Assembly (NCBI RefSeq): GCF_028640845.1
Contig: NC_080539.1
Span: forward strand, 108,422,554-108,486,553
DNA from: Ahaetulla prasina
Taxonomy: Eukaryota; Chordata; Lepidosauria; Squamata; Colubridae
Direction: 5' to 3'
DNA: 64,000 nucleotides
The translations under genes were made by a program, and so were the position numbers. Shown piece by piece: positions 11,684 to 23,060 of this stretch. The notes under the pieces are model-generated. The model saw only the letters and a program-made list of their open reading frames with translations. It did no database searches and was not told where the DNA came from. Every line of letters begins with the position of its first letter. Within the stretch, counting starts at the first letter, position 1.

Positions 11684-12939
11684 ACTGTGGCTGAGCGAGC
11701 CCAGAACAGTCCTGTGAGAACATAGGACTTATAACACTTACAAAATTTGGAAACCAGCTTGAAATTTTGATTAAAAACAAGGTCTGGATAGTTGAACTGT
11801 AGTTAATGAAGGGAAGAAGAAAAATATAGTTTGGCTGACTTTCTGATTGTAACAGCCAGAGAGGGACTCATAGGATGAAAAATAAGGAGTTTCTACCATG
11901 TTTCCCAGAAATTTTTTGAGCTTTACTCATTTTGGCCTTGGCACAGTGGTTTTGTAGTATTTTTGCTGCCACAACCTATCTCTGTAGGGAATACCAACCC
12001 CGCCCCCCCGCCCCTTTAACATCAGAGGGTAGAACATAAACAAATCCACAGCCTCTTCTGACAAATGAAGGAATACATGAATAATGAAAATAAATTAAAA
12101 ATCTATTATGTTCCCTCTTGTAACTGTAGTGTAACCTTGAGCGTACTGGAGAAAACCACCCCCTCTCCTGTAAGAGCTAAAACAATGTAATTTACAATTT
12201 ATTTGTAAATTGAGTTTTATTAAAAAATAAGAAAAGAAAATGTACAACTATCCTCTCCACTTTAAACAGCCTCTTGTGAGAACAATGACTACTGGAGAAA
12301 TTATTCCTATAGCACTGTTGAAATTACAAGCAGTGCATTAAAATAATCTCCCGGAAAATAGTTCAGAGGAGAAATAAGACTGTGAAAGTTTCTTGAGTTG
12401 CTCCAGTTTGGATGCACTCAAGAGCTAAAGAGATTCCAAATCCATAAAGAGGGAATACAAATTGCTGCTCCTGTTCAGAGAACCTGAAGTTATAGCCAAA
12501 TAAGCAAGAATGTTAAAATCTCAAGGATGTTAAAGCAATTAAGTAGTGACACTCATTGAAATAAAATGAGTTTTATTTTTTTTATTTATCTCTCACTGAA
12601 GTCCTGAGAGGGAGTTCTAGTTGAGCTTTGGTATCCAAACAATTCCTAAAATCACTCCTGATTCACTGTTGCCTTGACTCACATTTTGCTTGTCTCTTGA
12701 ACATCTCAGCTTTCGTTTTACCATTCATGGAATATGAGAAAGCCCCGCAGAGTACTCTTCATTCTCCCTTCAAGGCTTGGGTTGTAAACCATCTGCTTTT
12801 TCTTTGCCTGGTTGAGTGGCTTCCCTTTTGTCCAATTTGAACAAATCCCAGTTTGTCTCCCTTGCCTGCTTACATGTTCCTATCTATTGCATGTAAGTTT
12901 AGATGAAGCTGTTGGTGTTGAGGTCAGTTTGGTGTGTCA
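11684..12939. other. Intron, no repeat recognised
   Basis: AT-rich with a C-rich patch near 11998-12017. Nothing coding is recognised. Confidence 0.4.
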
Positions 12940-13172
12940 GAATAGCAATAGGAATAGCACTTAGACTTGTAAACTGCTTCACAGTGCTTTACACAGTTAT
13001 TTACAGAGTCAGTATATTGGCCCCAACAATCTGGGTCCTCATTTTACTGACCTTGGAAAGATGGAAGGCTGGGTCAACCTTCAGCTGGTGAGAATCGAAC
13101 TGTCAGACTGTTGGCAGCCAGTAGTCAGCAGAAGTAGCCTGCAGTACTGCATTCTAACCACTGAACCACCAT
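12940..13172 (-). mobile_element. tRNA-headed SINE, tail type A
   Basis: On the minus strand it starts GGTGGTTCAGTGGTTAGAAT (A-box-like), then GTTCGATTCTCACC (B-box-like), then GGTTGACCCAGCCTTCCATC and GTAAAATGAGGACCCAGATT, and ends in AAGTCTAAGTGCTATT. Same subfamily as 45334-45565. It shares head and core with 32825 and 38205 but not the tail. Confidence 0.8.
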
Positions 13173-13316
13173 GGGTCTTGATATGGTTGAAGTGACCAAA
13201 GATAATAAATGTGGGGCAGAAGAGTTTCCCGTTCCACCAGAGAAGGCCTTTTCTTCTACCAATGAATAGTCTTATATTTGCAGCAAGCACATGATTTGGG
13301 AGAATAGGGTATAGAA

Positions 13317-13452
13317 CAGGTATGTAAAACTCATGTTGTCACGTTGGTCTCACGTGATGTATTGTGACATTTTTTCCCCTTCGCCAAACCATTCATGGGC
13401 GTGGCCATCACAAGTCGCATCCGGACCATGGGGCGTAAGTTTGACAACCCTG
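13317..13452. mobile_element. Small hAT-derived element
   Basis: Ends CAGGTATGTAAAACTCATGT and GTAAGTTTGACAACCCTG are imperfect inverted repeats similar to 335-775. Flanks gtatagaa and atataaaa match at 6 of 8 bases. Confidence 0.7.
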
Positions 13453-13511
13453 ATATAAAACATCTGGTTATGTATCTGAACCAGTTCAGATTATTGGTCC
13501 TTCTGATAGTA

Positions 13512-13745
13512 TATAGAATAGAATAGAATAGAATAGAATAGAATAGAATAGAATAGAATAGAATAGAATAGAATTTTTATTGGCCAAGTGTGATTGGACA
13601 CACAAGGAATTTGTCTTGGTGCATATGCTCTCAGTGTACATAAAAGAAAAGATACGTTCATCAAGGTACAACATTTACAACACAAATGATGGTCAATATA
13701 TCAATATAAATCATAAGGATTGCCAGCAACAAAGTTACAGTCATA
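13512..13745 (-). mobile_element. CR1/L3-type LINE 3' end with (AATAG)n
   Basis: Minus-strand copy of the family at 8455: about 12 units of GAATA (13516-13574), then TTATTGGCCAAGTGTGATTG, CACACAAGGAATTTGTC and AAAAGAAAAGATACG. No coding part. Confidence 0.87.
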
Positions 13746-15217
13746 CATACATACGTATGTATATCCTGGGTTAAATATCCTACTTTTTGAAGTGACTACT
13801 TTTTAGTTTATCATATTTCATTTTGTCAGATGGCTGGGAGAAATATCCTGAAATAATTTACAGTATTATTCTGATTTTAAAATGAAGAGTTTTACGTAAA
13901 CCTTTGTGAATGAAGGCACTGTCCGTCAAAAGATCAGAACGCTGCATTTCAGCTGGTTGTACCATTTCATTTGCTTTGCCTCTTTCTTCTGCATGAACAT
14001 TTTCTTAGAAATAAGCAAGCGCTGTCTTTGAGAGGAAGCTATTGGCAAGTTTACCAATAGCATAAATAAATAAATAAATAAAATAAATATTGGTGTATTT
14101 TTTTAATTGCAATATTAAATAGGCTGAATGCCATCTGCTTCAACAATTTGTCAGTAGCAACTATAGGGAAAGGAGCCGACTATTTGGAGAGAGTGGACAG
14201 ATTTCTCTCCATCTGTGCTTGTATTACAAGATGTCGTTTATATTTTAGATCTGCATAGTTGTGAGTCAAGATGTCATATCAAGGTCAAAAGGTAGAGATG
14301 CCTGTCAGCATGCTTTGTCTTGGAATAACATGACAAGTGCAATTTGGTGCTTCAGGCATGGCTTAGAGCTGCCCTGTTGAGCCTTGAAACTGAGCTTTCC
14401 GTATTATCATTTCAAACGCTAACTTTAAATGCTGCAAATTATCAAGCGGAATGCTTAATCTATTACAAATTACTCTGTGTAATATGAAATCTAGTCTTGG
14501 ACTGCTCAAATGCCGAAGCCTTTAAAGTTGAAAGGGTTTCCTTGAAGCCCAATCCTGTGCTCACCAGATATGTTGAGCTTTTAACTCTGGGTATTCTCAA
14601 GATATTTCCATTCTCCAGTCCTTCTGTAGCAGTTTGAAACTGACCTGCAGCCGCCTTCAGTTTTGCTGACCTTGAAATGCTGAGAATAGGCAGGAATAAC
14701 TGCAAGCCAGGTGGTACCTACCCTCCTGCTAGCAACAGAAGAATGTAAAAAAAATAATCATCATCATGCAGTCCATGAACCATCATTATAGCTTGTGCCA
14801 GTCCTGAAGAAACAAAAACAATCCTAACTCTTGCTCCCACTCCACACAAACAGGAAATAAAATAAATTGCTAGTGTATCCACCTCACTCCCCTGTTTTTA
14901 TATCATTTTATTCATATGATAATGTGTTTATTTAGGCAGAAATCTGGGTGGTTAACGTGAAGGATAGTTTTCTGGGTTTAAAATTGCTATTCTTCCTGCA
15001 TTAAAAAGTCTCTTGTAAAATTGAAGTCAGGTGCTAGGCACAAGTTACTGAGGCTTTTGGTTGAGGAGATTGTGATGGATGGAGAGAGCTGAGAAATGTA
15101 GAGAGGCCAGAATTCCCACCACTGGGACAACAGACTGCTGTAACTTTGCAGAATTATAAAGAAAATACTGGTTTTACTCCAATTCTATTCTGTTATTATG
15201 TCTTATCGTTCCAGGAA
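13746..15217. other. Intron, no clear repeat
   Basis: AT-rich with an (AAAT)n tract near 14063-14090. No supported feature. Confidence 0.4.
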
Positions 15218-15225
15218 TCTAATGT

Positions 15226-15469
15226 CAGGGGTGCTATTCAGCAGGTTCTGACAGGTTCTGGAAAACTGTTAGTGGAAATTTTGAGTAGTTCGGAGAACTG
15301 GCAAATACCACCTCTGGCTGGCACCAGAGTGGGGTGGGAATGAAGATTTTGCAATATCCTTCTCCCAGGAGTGGGGAGGGAATGGAGATTTTATAGTATC
15401 CTTCCCCTGGCATGCCCACCAAGCCACACCCACAGAACTGAGAGTAAAAGAAATTGAATTCCACCATTG
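15226..15469. mobile_element. Non-autonomous hAT element (244 bp)
   Basis: CAGGGGTGCTATTCAGCAGG at the left and GAATTCCACCATTG at the right. Flanks tctaatgt (15218-15225) and tctaatgg (15470-15477). Internally it matches 20859-21127 (GGTTCTGACAGGTTCTGG, TACCACCTCTGGCTGG, CCCACCAAGCCACACCCAC). Confidence 0.9.
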
Positions 15470-15553
15470 TCTAATGGCCATGAATCTCCACTGTGATTCT
15501 TTTGACTTATGGTTGATTTTGAAATAAAAATAGATCTCTTCCATGTTCTATGC

Positions 15554-15813
15554 CAGGGGTCCCGACCCCCAAGTCATGGCCCACTACCGGGCCTAGAGCT
15601 GTTCAGAACTGGGTTGTGGAAGTGGTGAGTGAGTGTGTTTGCACACGCAGCTGGCAAACGTGTGTGCACTCCATTTGCGTGAGTAGCGGGAATACATGCC
15701 ATTTGTGCAGATGGAGCTGCGTATGTGCATGCACTTCCCCAGCGCTCATGTGGAACCATCCACTCCCCCCCCTTCCTGCCAGGCCGCAAAGTCAAAAAGG
15801 TTGGAGAACTCTA
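15554..15813. mobile_element. Non-autonomous hAT element (260 bp)
   Basis: Starts CAGGGGTCCCGACCCCC and ends AAAAAGGTTGGAGAACTCTA. Perfect 8-bp duplication ttctatgc (15546-15553 and 15814-15821). The GC-rich inside holds CpG-rich GTGTGTGCAC-type runs. Confidence 0.85.
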
Positions 15814-15821
15814 TTCTATGC

Positions 15822-16300
15822 CATTGACCAAGTCAGTTAATAATTCTACGTTTAGATATGTTTTCTAGCTATTGTTGTTGAGAGTCATTTGCACAACTTG
15901 GCCTAGAGAACTTTTTTTTTTTTTGCTTGTTCTTCTAAGTTGTAGGTTGGTCTTCATAGAGGTTTGTTACCAAACATAATAGCAGAGTAATTATGAAAGG
16001 TTCTTGGGAGCACAATAATTGTATGGACTTTATTCACACACACACCTTTTGCTTCAGTATTTACCATCCACTGACCATGGAATTGCATGAATACAGATCG
16101 CTTCTGAACTGATGCAAAGTCCACATGTTGATATGCCTCAACCAGCATGGCCAAATCATAGGGTGTTCTGTTTATCAGAGGGTTCATTTCCAATCTTGCC
16201 ATCTCTTTGCTATAGCTTTTTAAACCAAACATGCTGCACAATGACTATAAAGTCATGTACTCGCTCATTCTAGCATTCTTCCTCTCTTGATCTTGAACAG
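15822..16300. other. Intron before the furin-site exon
   Basis: A T-run at 15911-15924 and a CACACACACC patch near 16035. No recognised repeat. Confidence 0.4.
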
Positions 16301-16574
16301 CGCCTATCAGATTGTTGTTGAAGAGCTGCATCCTCATCGGACCAAACGAGAAACCGGTGCAATGGATTGCTACCAGATTCCTGTCACATATCAAAATGCC
16401 CTGAGCAATGGCTCGCCCTATTATTTTGCTGCAGAATTGCCTCCTGGCAATCTTCCAGAAGCAGCAGCTTTCACAGTTGGTGACAATAGAACTTATCAAG
16501 GCTTCTGGAACCCACCTTTGGTGCCTCGGAAAGGGTATAATATCTATTTTCAAGCCATGAGCAGTGTTGAAAAG
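16301..16574 (+). CDS. PTPRK: PTPRK exon: last FN3 domain with furin-type site
   Basis: Internal exon of 274 bp. The acceptor is cttgaacag and the donor is gtaaga, with phase 2 in and phase 0 out. It encodes SAYQIVVEELHPHRTKRE and continues to YNIYFQAMSSVEK. RTKR (16338-16349) matches the RXKR proprotein-convertase site where type IIB phosphatases are cut into a non-covalent two-subunit receptor (family knowledge). A sequon (NRTY) precedes the Gly-Phe-Trp-Asn-Pro stretch. The exon covers the rest of the membrane-proximal FN3 domain. A shorter AG-bounded start is not supported by the phase. Confidence 0.96.
16338..16349 (+). other. PTPRK: Furin-type cleavage motif RTKR
   Basis: CGG ACC AAA CGA encodes Arg-Thr-Lys-Arg followed by Glu, fitting the R-X-K-R proprotein convertase consensus. 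In this family, cutting here is the S1-like step that precedes later membrane-proximal processing. The motif is intact, so the receptor in this animal is likely processed the usual way (inference). Confidence 0.85.
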
Positions 16575-16587
16575 GTAAGAGCATACA

Positions 16588-16668
16588 GGTTTTTCTTGTT
16601 TGTTTGTTTGTTTGTTTGTTTGTTTGTTTGTTCATTGATTCATCCAAACATTCATTCATTCAATTTTG
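16588..16668. repeat. (TTTG)n then (ATTC)n microsatellite
   Basis: About ten TTTG units at 16591-16631 followed by short ATTCATTC units, just 3' of an exon donor (14 bp away). Confidence 0.85.
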
Positions 16669-18534
16669 ATCAATCCCAACTACAGTCTGACTGTAAATAA
16701 TTTGTTTTTCCTGTACTGTAAGATCAAGAGAGAGGTCTCAACAACAGCATGGGAATTTTGACTCTTTTTCTTGTTTCTTACCTGCCATGTGTGGTAAACA
16801 ACTTGACATCAAAAGTTATTGTTGAATAACAAGAATATTTGTTATGGGTTAAAAAATTTATGCCACTTTCCTTGGAAATGTAATTCATGAGTACTAGTAA
16901 CAATATAAGAAAAGCTTCAGTATGACCAAAGATCTATAAAATATTTTTTTTAAAAAGGAAAAAAAGTCCAGATTTCAACATTTGGTTTCATATTTTGATA
17001 TAGTCTAAGATATTCATGTACCTGAAATAATATCGTGTGTATCTCCCTCCAAGGGAGGAGGGGAATAATTTAAATTGACAATCTCCTTTGCCTTATCTTA
17101 AACCTGTCAGCAGAAGCATGATGTCTCATTCTATATAATTCTAATTTTAATTAGTGTGAATTTTTTGTTCTCAAGTCTTAGTCCTTAATCTGGCTTTTTT
17201 TTCTAAAACAAAAAGTTTCTATAATCCACAAATTCCACATACAACATTTTTAATGGAAAATATTCTGTTCCAAAATATTTAGAGTAGTGGTTTCAGTAAA
17301 ATCAGTTTAGCCATATTATGTTTTTTTCCCCCCAAAACAAATAATCCTCTTCATCTCTCTTTCACAGTTCAAAATATTAAATTGGTTTTGGAAAAAGAAA
17401 ACCTAGGTTGCTTGTACAAAATTACCAAGTTTTCATAGCCTTCATCCCATACTTCAGATAAAAAAGAATATATATTTTAAAAGCCATTTATTTGAAATAT
17501 GATCTAGGTCTACTCCTTGTTTGTACAAAAACTCAATGTACAAGTTGGAAATTACTTGACTGCTGTGCAGGTGTTGAAGGTATGACCAGAGGTTCCTACT
17601 ACAATTTCTTCACGGTTTGAAATTTTGGTGCCACTGAGTAGTGCTTCTATTTCAGTATGTATATCAATAGAGAACAAAGCAACAGGAAGTTCAGTACTGC
17701 TGGCAGTTGTAGGTGTGAAAAGCCACATGACTTGATAACCCCCATGCTGATGTCATTGAATCATTTTCTCTTATAAACCAAAATATGAGACAGGAAAAGG
17801 GAGAAACAGCATTTGGGATAGTAGCTGAGATATTTAGGCCTTGTATAAAACCTTGGTCGCCTTCTTATGATGTCCCAGTAGCAGATGGTTGGGGAAAAAT
17901 GAGGGAAGTAATGGAGGATTTGCTATTAAATTGGTTGTCTTCGGAATAATTAATCTGCTTTAGAAAGACTGATTTTCCTACCCTGCCATTTGCATTTTGG
18001 CTGCAATTAATAATATAGATGTTTCAGCTTCAGTGGTTTTACCATTAAACCCCTAAAATGAATTCTTGCCTAATGTTGTAATTATAAAAATTAGCTGAAT
18101 ATTGTGGCAAGATAGGAAAATGGCATCATTTTGAAAACCAACCTACAATGGCTTGTTGAAGCTGGAGGATTTTCCTGAAGTTAGCCTGTGCTTAAATTAA
18201 TGACCATAAAATTTGTGATGTATTCTCACATAGAGAGCAAGCGACAGGATCAAATTAATTGGTAAATTCAACTGAGAGGAAGATCAGCAGATGAAAAACA
18301 GAAGACTTAATATATAATTTTGGAGACCATATTGGTGTCAATGTAGAAACATACATGTGTGTGGAAAAATGCCTAATAATATATAGACTGGGTTCATATT
18401 CATGCTAACCAATGGAATGTATAGCCGTGGTTCTTCGAATAAAATACAGTTGGTTGGGTTCCCATAGCATGCTAAGCCAAAATAAGGAAACCATGGTTTG
18501 GTTTAATAGACTTGTGAAACTGGTTTCCACGTAT
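16669..18534. other. Intron, AT-rich, no repeat recognised
   Basis: Single-copy-looking AT-rich sequence with no exon-like segment found. Confidence 0.4.
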
Positions 18535-18542
18535 GGTACGAT

Positions 18543-18736
18543 CAGAGGTGGGCATCACATACTGTAACAACTGGTTTGTGCAGAACCGAAAATGTGAGTG
18601 TGTGCGCCTTCTGCGCACATGCGCAACATCGAAAAAAATGATGATTATATAGGAAGGGATAGTGCCCAGGTGAGTGGGTGGGCCCAGCCACTGGTCAGAA
18701 CTACCAGTTCATCCGAACCAGCGGCAGCTACCTCTG
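18543..18736. mobile_element. Non-autonomous hAT element (194 bp)
   Basis: CAGAGGTGGGCATCACATAC at the left, GCGGCAGCTACCTCTG at the right. Flanks ggtacgat (18535-18542) and ggtatgat (18737-18744). Confidence 0.88.
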
Positions 18737-18744
18737 GGTATGAT

Positions 18745-19476
18745 TTACTCCCTTCAATTGAGGTGGCAGGAATTAAGCTTAGAATCCTCTGAATACAAAA
18801 CATTTTCTTTATCTCTGAACTTAGGCTTTAAGGGGGAAAAAACTATTTTACAAATTCCTTTCTAGATGTTATGTGGCCCTTTATTTTTGTAATTTTAAAC
18901 TTGGATTAGAGATTTGTAAGTAGAGATGGAAGTATGAATATAAGGAACTTTCTTCCACATTTGATGGGAATGTAAAATTGGAGAGAGCATTTAGTTTTAT
19001 ATTTTGCACCAAATTAGTTGTGTCACAAGTAACTACCAGGATTCAACCTTGACTCAAAGGGACAAAAACAAAAAACCAACTAAGAGTTGGGTTAACTTAA
19101 AAAGTTGACCTTCTCCTACCCATCTTCCATCCTTTAGCAGTTAAGAAGAGTGTGAGATTTTCTTGCTGCTAAGATTATATACTCACTTAGAATCAATATA
19201 GAGAGATTAGCTAGATGTGCTTTTGCTTACCTAAAATCCATTCCCTGAATATGCAAGCAAACTTGGATGATCCAGTAATACTTGAAAAAAATATAAATAC
19301 AGTTTTAGTGCAATCTCATTTCGCCTTTGCATTTAGGTTTACTCACGTCTTCCTCATTCTATAATTTGTACACAATACCATGCATTAAACTATTACTGTT
19401 TTAGAATTTGCCAAGATGATATACTGATGATACAAATAAATTTGGACTAAATGTATTTATTTATTTATTTAAACAG
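18745..19476. other. Intron before the 37-bp exon
   Basis: AT-rich; (TTTA)n at 19456-19470 abuts the acceptor. Nothing else was recognised. Confidence 0.4.
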
Positions 19477-19513
19477 GAGACCAAAACTCAGTGTGTTCGA
19501 ATTGCTACTAAAG
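19477..19513 (+). CDS. PTPRK: PTPRK exon: short stalk exon
   Basis: Exon of 37 bp with acceptor aaacag, preceded by a (TTTA)n-rich tract, and donor gtaaga. It enters in phase 0 and leaves in phase 1, encoding ETKTQCVRIATK plus the first base of Ala. It links the last FN3 domain to the membrane-proximal stalk. It is too short to detect as an open frame and was placed by its fit to both neighbours. The following intron (26.2 kb) is the largest in the window. Confidence 0.93.
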
Positions 19514-20850
19514 GTAAGAGATTTTATCTCCCATGAATAAAAAGGCATAGATATTTTGATTTTATTTTTTTATATTTTTTTTGCTGAGAGTTTAAATTCT
19601 AAGTCCTGTAAAATGCTTGGGCTCTGCTTGATGTTGTACCATGCAGACAGGGGTAATCTTCCTAGGAGATGAGTTACTTTAATGCTGGCTCAGTAAAAAG
19701 TTTTGCTTGTAGGTGAAAATACAACAGCAGCATTATTCAAAAGACATGAGATTGCTCTTCTGCCAACCACAACTGGCAATAGTTATTCCAAAGAACAAGT
19801 TGCTCAGAGCCTGGATTATTAAGTTTTATTAGGAAGAAGCTTAATTCTAGCAAGTACTTTGCTTTTGAACAAGAAACGTATTATAAACGGTAGATTAGAG
19901 GAGGAAGTTTCTGGTTTTCTTTTGATGTCAATGGAGGGAGCTTTGTCTTTTTTGTGAAAAGAGTTCACAGAAGGGTTGTATGCATGTAGATGTACTTCTT
20001 CAACTTCTTTTATTTTATTTTATTTTTAAAGAAAAACTTATTTCACTCACTCAGGGATTAGTAAGTTCAAGTTCTAGTGACAAGCCAGAAAACTGGAAAA
20101 GATAAAAAGAATTTGTAAAGTAAAAAATAGTACCAATTTGTAAAGTTGCAGAACTCTAATCGTGATACAATTCTAGAATGAATTCTTGCCTAATGTTATA
20201 ATCATTTCTCTCTCAGTGTTAGTTGTGTTCTTAAAAACCTAAGGATGGTGTTGGGAATGATAATGTATTGCTTTCTTAAATCTAGAAAATTAAGGGCTAA
20301 ACATTGTGGAGATTCATAATAAATGCCACTAGATTTTTTTTCTTCCCATAAAGATGACAAATACATGACTGGCTACTAGATTACAGTGTAATTTTTAAAC
20401 CTTGTATTTTACTCTGATTGTATCTTACCATGTTTTTACCATCCTTGCTACAGAATAGAGCTGTATGTTTGAAATGTGTGCATGCATATGTGAAGCACTT
20501 CTTTTCAGAGTGTTACATTTTTTCAGGCCTGCTGGACTGAACCTACTCCCAAGGTTTTTTTCCCTGTGTGTGTGTGTGTTTATGCCTGGTTGTTGTAACT
20601 GATCTACTCCTTTACACAATACAATAATTAAACTCATCCATGTTTTGTTCCAAGGCAAGTGTTTTATACATCTCTTATTTTGGATTGCATTAAACATACT
20701 AGGATTTTGTGGTATGCTTTAGGTTAATCTGGACGTAGCAGTCCTATGACATGCTTATTGAAGTACAGATAGGTTTTATAACTGCATTACTCAGGAAAGC
20801 CAGTTGGAGCAGTGCTTCTACATTATTTACTTACCATGGGATAATTTAGG
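19514..20850. other. Start of the 26-kb intron
   Basis: AT-rich with (TTTTA)n near 20008-20030 and (GT)n near 20564-20580. No recognised element. Confidence 0.4.
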
Positions 20851-20858
20851 ATGCAAAT

Positions 20859-21127
20859 CAGGGGTGAAATCCAGCAGGTTCTGACAGGTTCTGGAGAACC
20901 AGTAGCGGAAATTTTGAGCAGTTCAGAGAACCAGTAGTGGAAATTTCAAGTAGTTTGAAGATCTAGCAAATACCACCTCTGGCTGGCCCCAGAGTGGAGT
21001 GGGAATGGAGATTTTGCAGTATTTTTCACTTTGGCATGCCCACCAAGCCACGCCCATCAAGCCATGCCGTGCCCACCAAGCCACACCCACAGAACCGGTA
21101 GTAAAAAAAAATTGGATTTCACCACTG
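20859..21127. mobile_element. Non-autonomous hAT element (269 bp)
   Basis: CAGGGGTGAAATCCAGCAGG at the left and TTGGATTTCACCACTG at the right, with a perfect 8-bp duplication atgcaaat (20851-20858, 21128-21135). Inside there are repeated GAACCAGTAG motifs and tandem GCCCACCAAGCCA units. Confidence 0.92.
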
Positions 21128-21359
21128 ATGCAAATATAGCCCTAATGCTATTAAATCAAATTAAATTCAAACAGACTAATGAATGATTTGATTATGTGAC
21201 GTGCCATAATTGTGTGGGTGGTAAGGAACCACATAGACAGACACTCTCTAGGATCATCTGTTGCCAACTTGGCCTTTGCGATTTTTCTAATGCTGTACTC
21301 ATAATTACTGCTATAATTGAGTCCACCCAATTTATTTCCTTTCACTTTTTCCACATTGC

Positions 21360-21985
21360 ACATTAGGTCTTCATATCATGTGTCTAAAATATGGCAATTT
21401 GAGCTTGATCATTTGTGCCTGGAGTGAGAAATCTGGATTGATTTCTACAATATCTATTTGTTTGCTTTCTTGGCTATCCATCGTATTCGCAATCTTCTCC
21501 ACCATCAACATTTAAAAGCATCAATAGTTTTTCCATCCTGCTTCTTAATGCTCAACTTTCAGCTCCATATTCTGAAACTATTGATAGCATAATTATGTTT
21601 ATATTATTATATTAAATATTATGATTATAATTGTTGTAGGTACAGGTCCTTTTCCAAGGTTTTTGTGGCTGCTGTGGCATATAACTGGATTGCTGATTCC
21701 TTTGTTGTTTGTGGTTAATCCTATAAAGCAGAAGCTATCTACAACTATCTTCATTGTTGATTCTAAGGATGGTTGCTGTATAGGTTGACATTATTTATGT
21801 CTTCTTTATATTTAATTTCCCATTTTTTTCAGTATTCTCATTACCATAACTTGTATATCATCACCATTTTCAGTTATCAGAGTAGTGTCTTCAGCCCTAG
21901 TGATGACACTGTTATCAACTGAAGGTCACTTTTCTCCAATTAAAAAACCATAGTCATCTACTTCCAAGCCAAATTATTCCCCCAA
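21360..21985 (-). mobile_element. RTE-like LINE fragment (low certainty)
   Basis: On the minus strand, blocks such as the complement of CTTGGCTATCCATCGTATTC and GCTCAACTTTCAGCTCCATA resemble the endonuclease/RT linker of RTE-like or other older LINEs. No open frame survives. The fragment at 22891 may be another part of the same insertion. Confidence 0.4.
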
Positions 21986-22162
21986 TACTTTTATTTATTT
22001 TACTTTATTTATTTACTTTCTATAGCCACCCATCTCAGCAAATGATTCCAGATGGCATACATCGTCATAAAAGCGTAAAATGAAATAATCCAGAGGGCAA
22101 GAACTTTGGCAGAACAGCGCATCTCCTTGTCCCCACCAGCTGACATTTCTTGGCTTCTAGCC

Positions 22163-22297
22163 CAGGAGCCTCCAAACTTGGCAACTTTAAGACTTGTGGA
22201 CTTCAACTCCCAGAATTCCTTAGCCAGCAAAGCTGGCCGAGGAATTCTGGGAGTTGAAGTCCACAAGTCTTAAAGTTGCCAAGGTTGGAGATCCCTG
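22163..22297. mobile_element. Palindromic hAT MITE (135 bp)
   Basis: The whole element folds on itself: CAGGAGCCTCCAAACTTGGC pairs with its near-complement GGTTGGAGATCCCTG, around an AAA loop. Flanks ttctagcc (22155-22162) and ctctagcc (22298-22305). A diverged copy of the family at 51476 and 33742. Confidence 0.93.
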
Positions 22298-22463
22298 CTC
22301 TAGCCTATATATCCAGCATATTGCTTGAACAAATAACGAAAGAATATACAGTCTTGTCTCACTCCTCTGCGGACATTGAGTCGGTCTGTTTTGCTACATT
22401 TCACTTGGATTGTGACTTCCTCTGTGCGTGTAGACTTTGCATAACGACAATAAGATTCTGTAA

Positions 22464-22859
22464 CAGTGGTGGTGAACCTATGGCACATGTGCCAGAGGTG
22501 GCACTCAGAGAGCCCAGCTCCATTGTGTCTCTCCCGCAGGGGGGAGAGGGAGGGAGGGGAAGAGAGGGAGAGAAAGAGAGAGACGGAGAAAGAGAGAGGG
22601 GGGGAAAGAGGGAGGGAAATTTCTTTTTTATTGTTGCTAAACGTAATATTTCAAAAGCATGGAAAAAAATGAAGGGGCATAGAAGTGCATTTATCACTTT
22701 TTTCTTAGAACATTTAACTGAACTCTGCCATGTTTATTATTATTTAAGTAGTAAAACCTCATTATTCAGGTTAAATTGCCGTGTTGGCACTTTGCGATAA
22801 ATAAGTGGGTTTTGGGTTGCAGTTTGGGCATTTGGTCTCTAGAAGGTTTGCCATCACTG
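22464..22859. mobile_element. Non-autonomous hAT element (396 bp)
   Basis: CAGTGGTGGTGAACCTATGG at the left, AAGGTTTGCCATCACTG at the right. Flanks ttctgtaa (22456-22463) and ttctataa (22860-22867). It holds a (GA)n purine tract at about 22541-22620. Open frames inside are chance. Confidence 0.9.
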
Positions 22860-22890
22860 TTCTATAACATACCTGGTTTTTTTTTTCTTA

Positions 22891-23060
22891 AGGACATTCC
22901 ACAGCTTGACATAGCTGATACAATCGAGGGCCTTTCTATAATCAATGAAGTACTTACATGTTTCTTTTAGTGTTTTCAATTTTCTGTTATTCAGTGTGCA
23001 TCAGCAATAAGGTCTCTGGTTCCTTGGCCTTTTCAGATGACCCTGATAAACATATGCAGA
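22891..23060 (-). pseudogene. LINE reverse transcriptase fragment
   Basis: The minus strand translates to YFIDYRKALDCI then KLWNVL, matching the conserved RT block (F)IDY.KAFD....LW..L that carries the first catalytic Asp. It probably belongs with 21360-21985, the two being split by later hAT insertions. No continuous frame. Confidence 0.55.

Noticed and set aside
15954..16553. Minus-strand frames of about 100 codons
   Set aside because: They overlap the PTPRK exon 16301-16574 on the opposite strand and its flank. No independent support.
16585..16700. Open continuation of the exon frame past the donor at 16574
   Set aside because: The frame runs into (TTTG)n. The gtaaga donor and the in-frame 37-bp next exon define the true end.
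22276..22800. 174-codon plus-strand frame
   Set aside because: It runs through the hAT element 22464-22859 and its (GA)n tract. The Glu/Arg-rich part is microsatellite translation.
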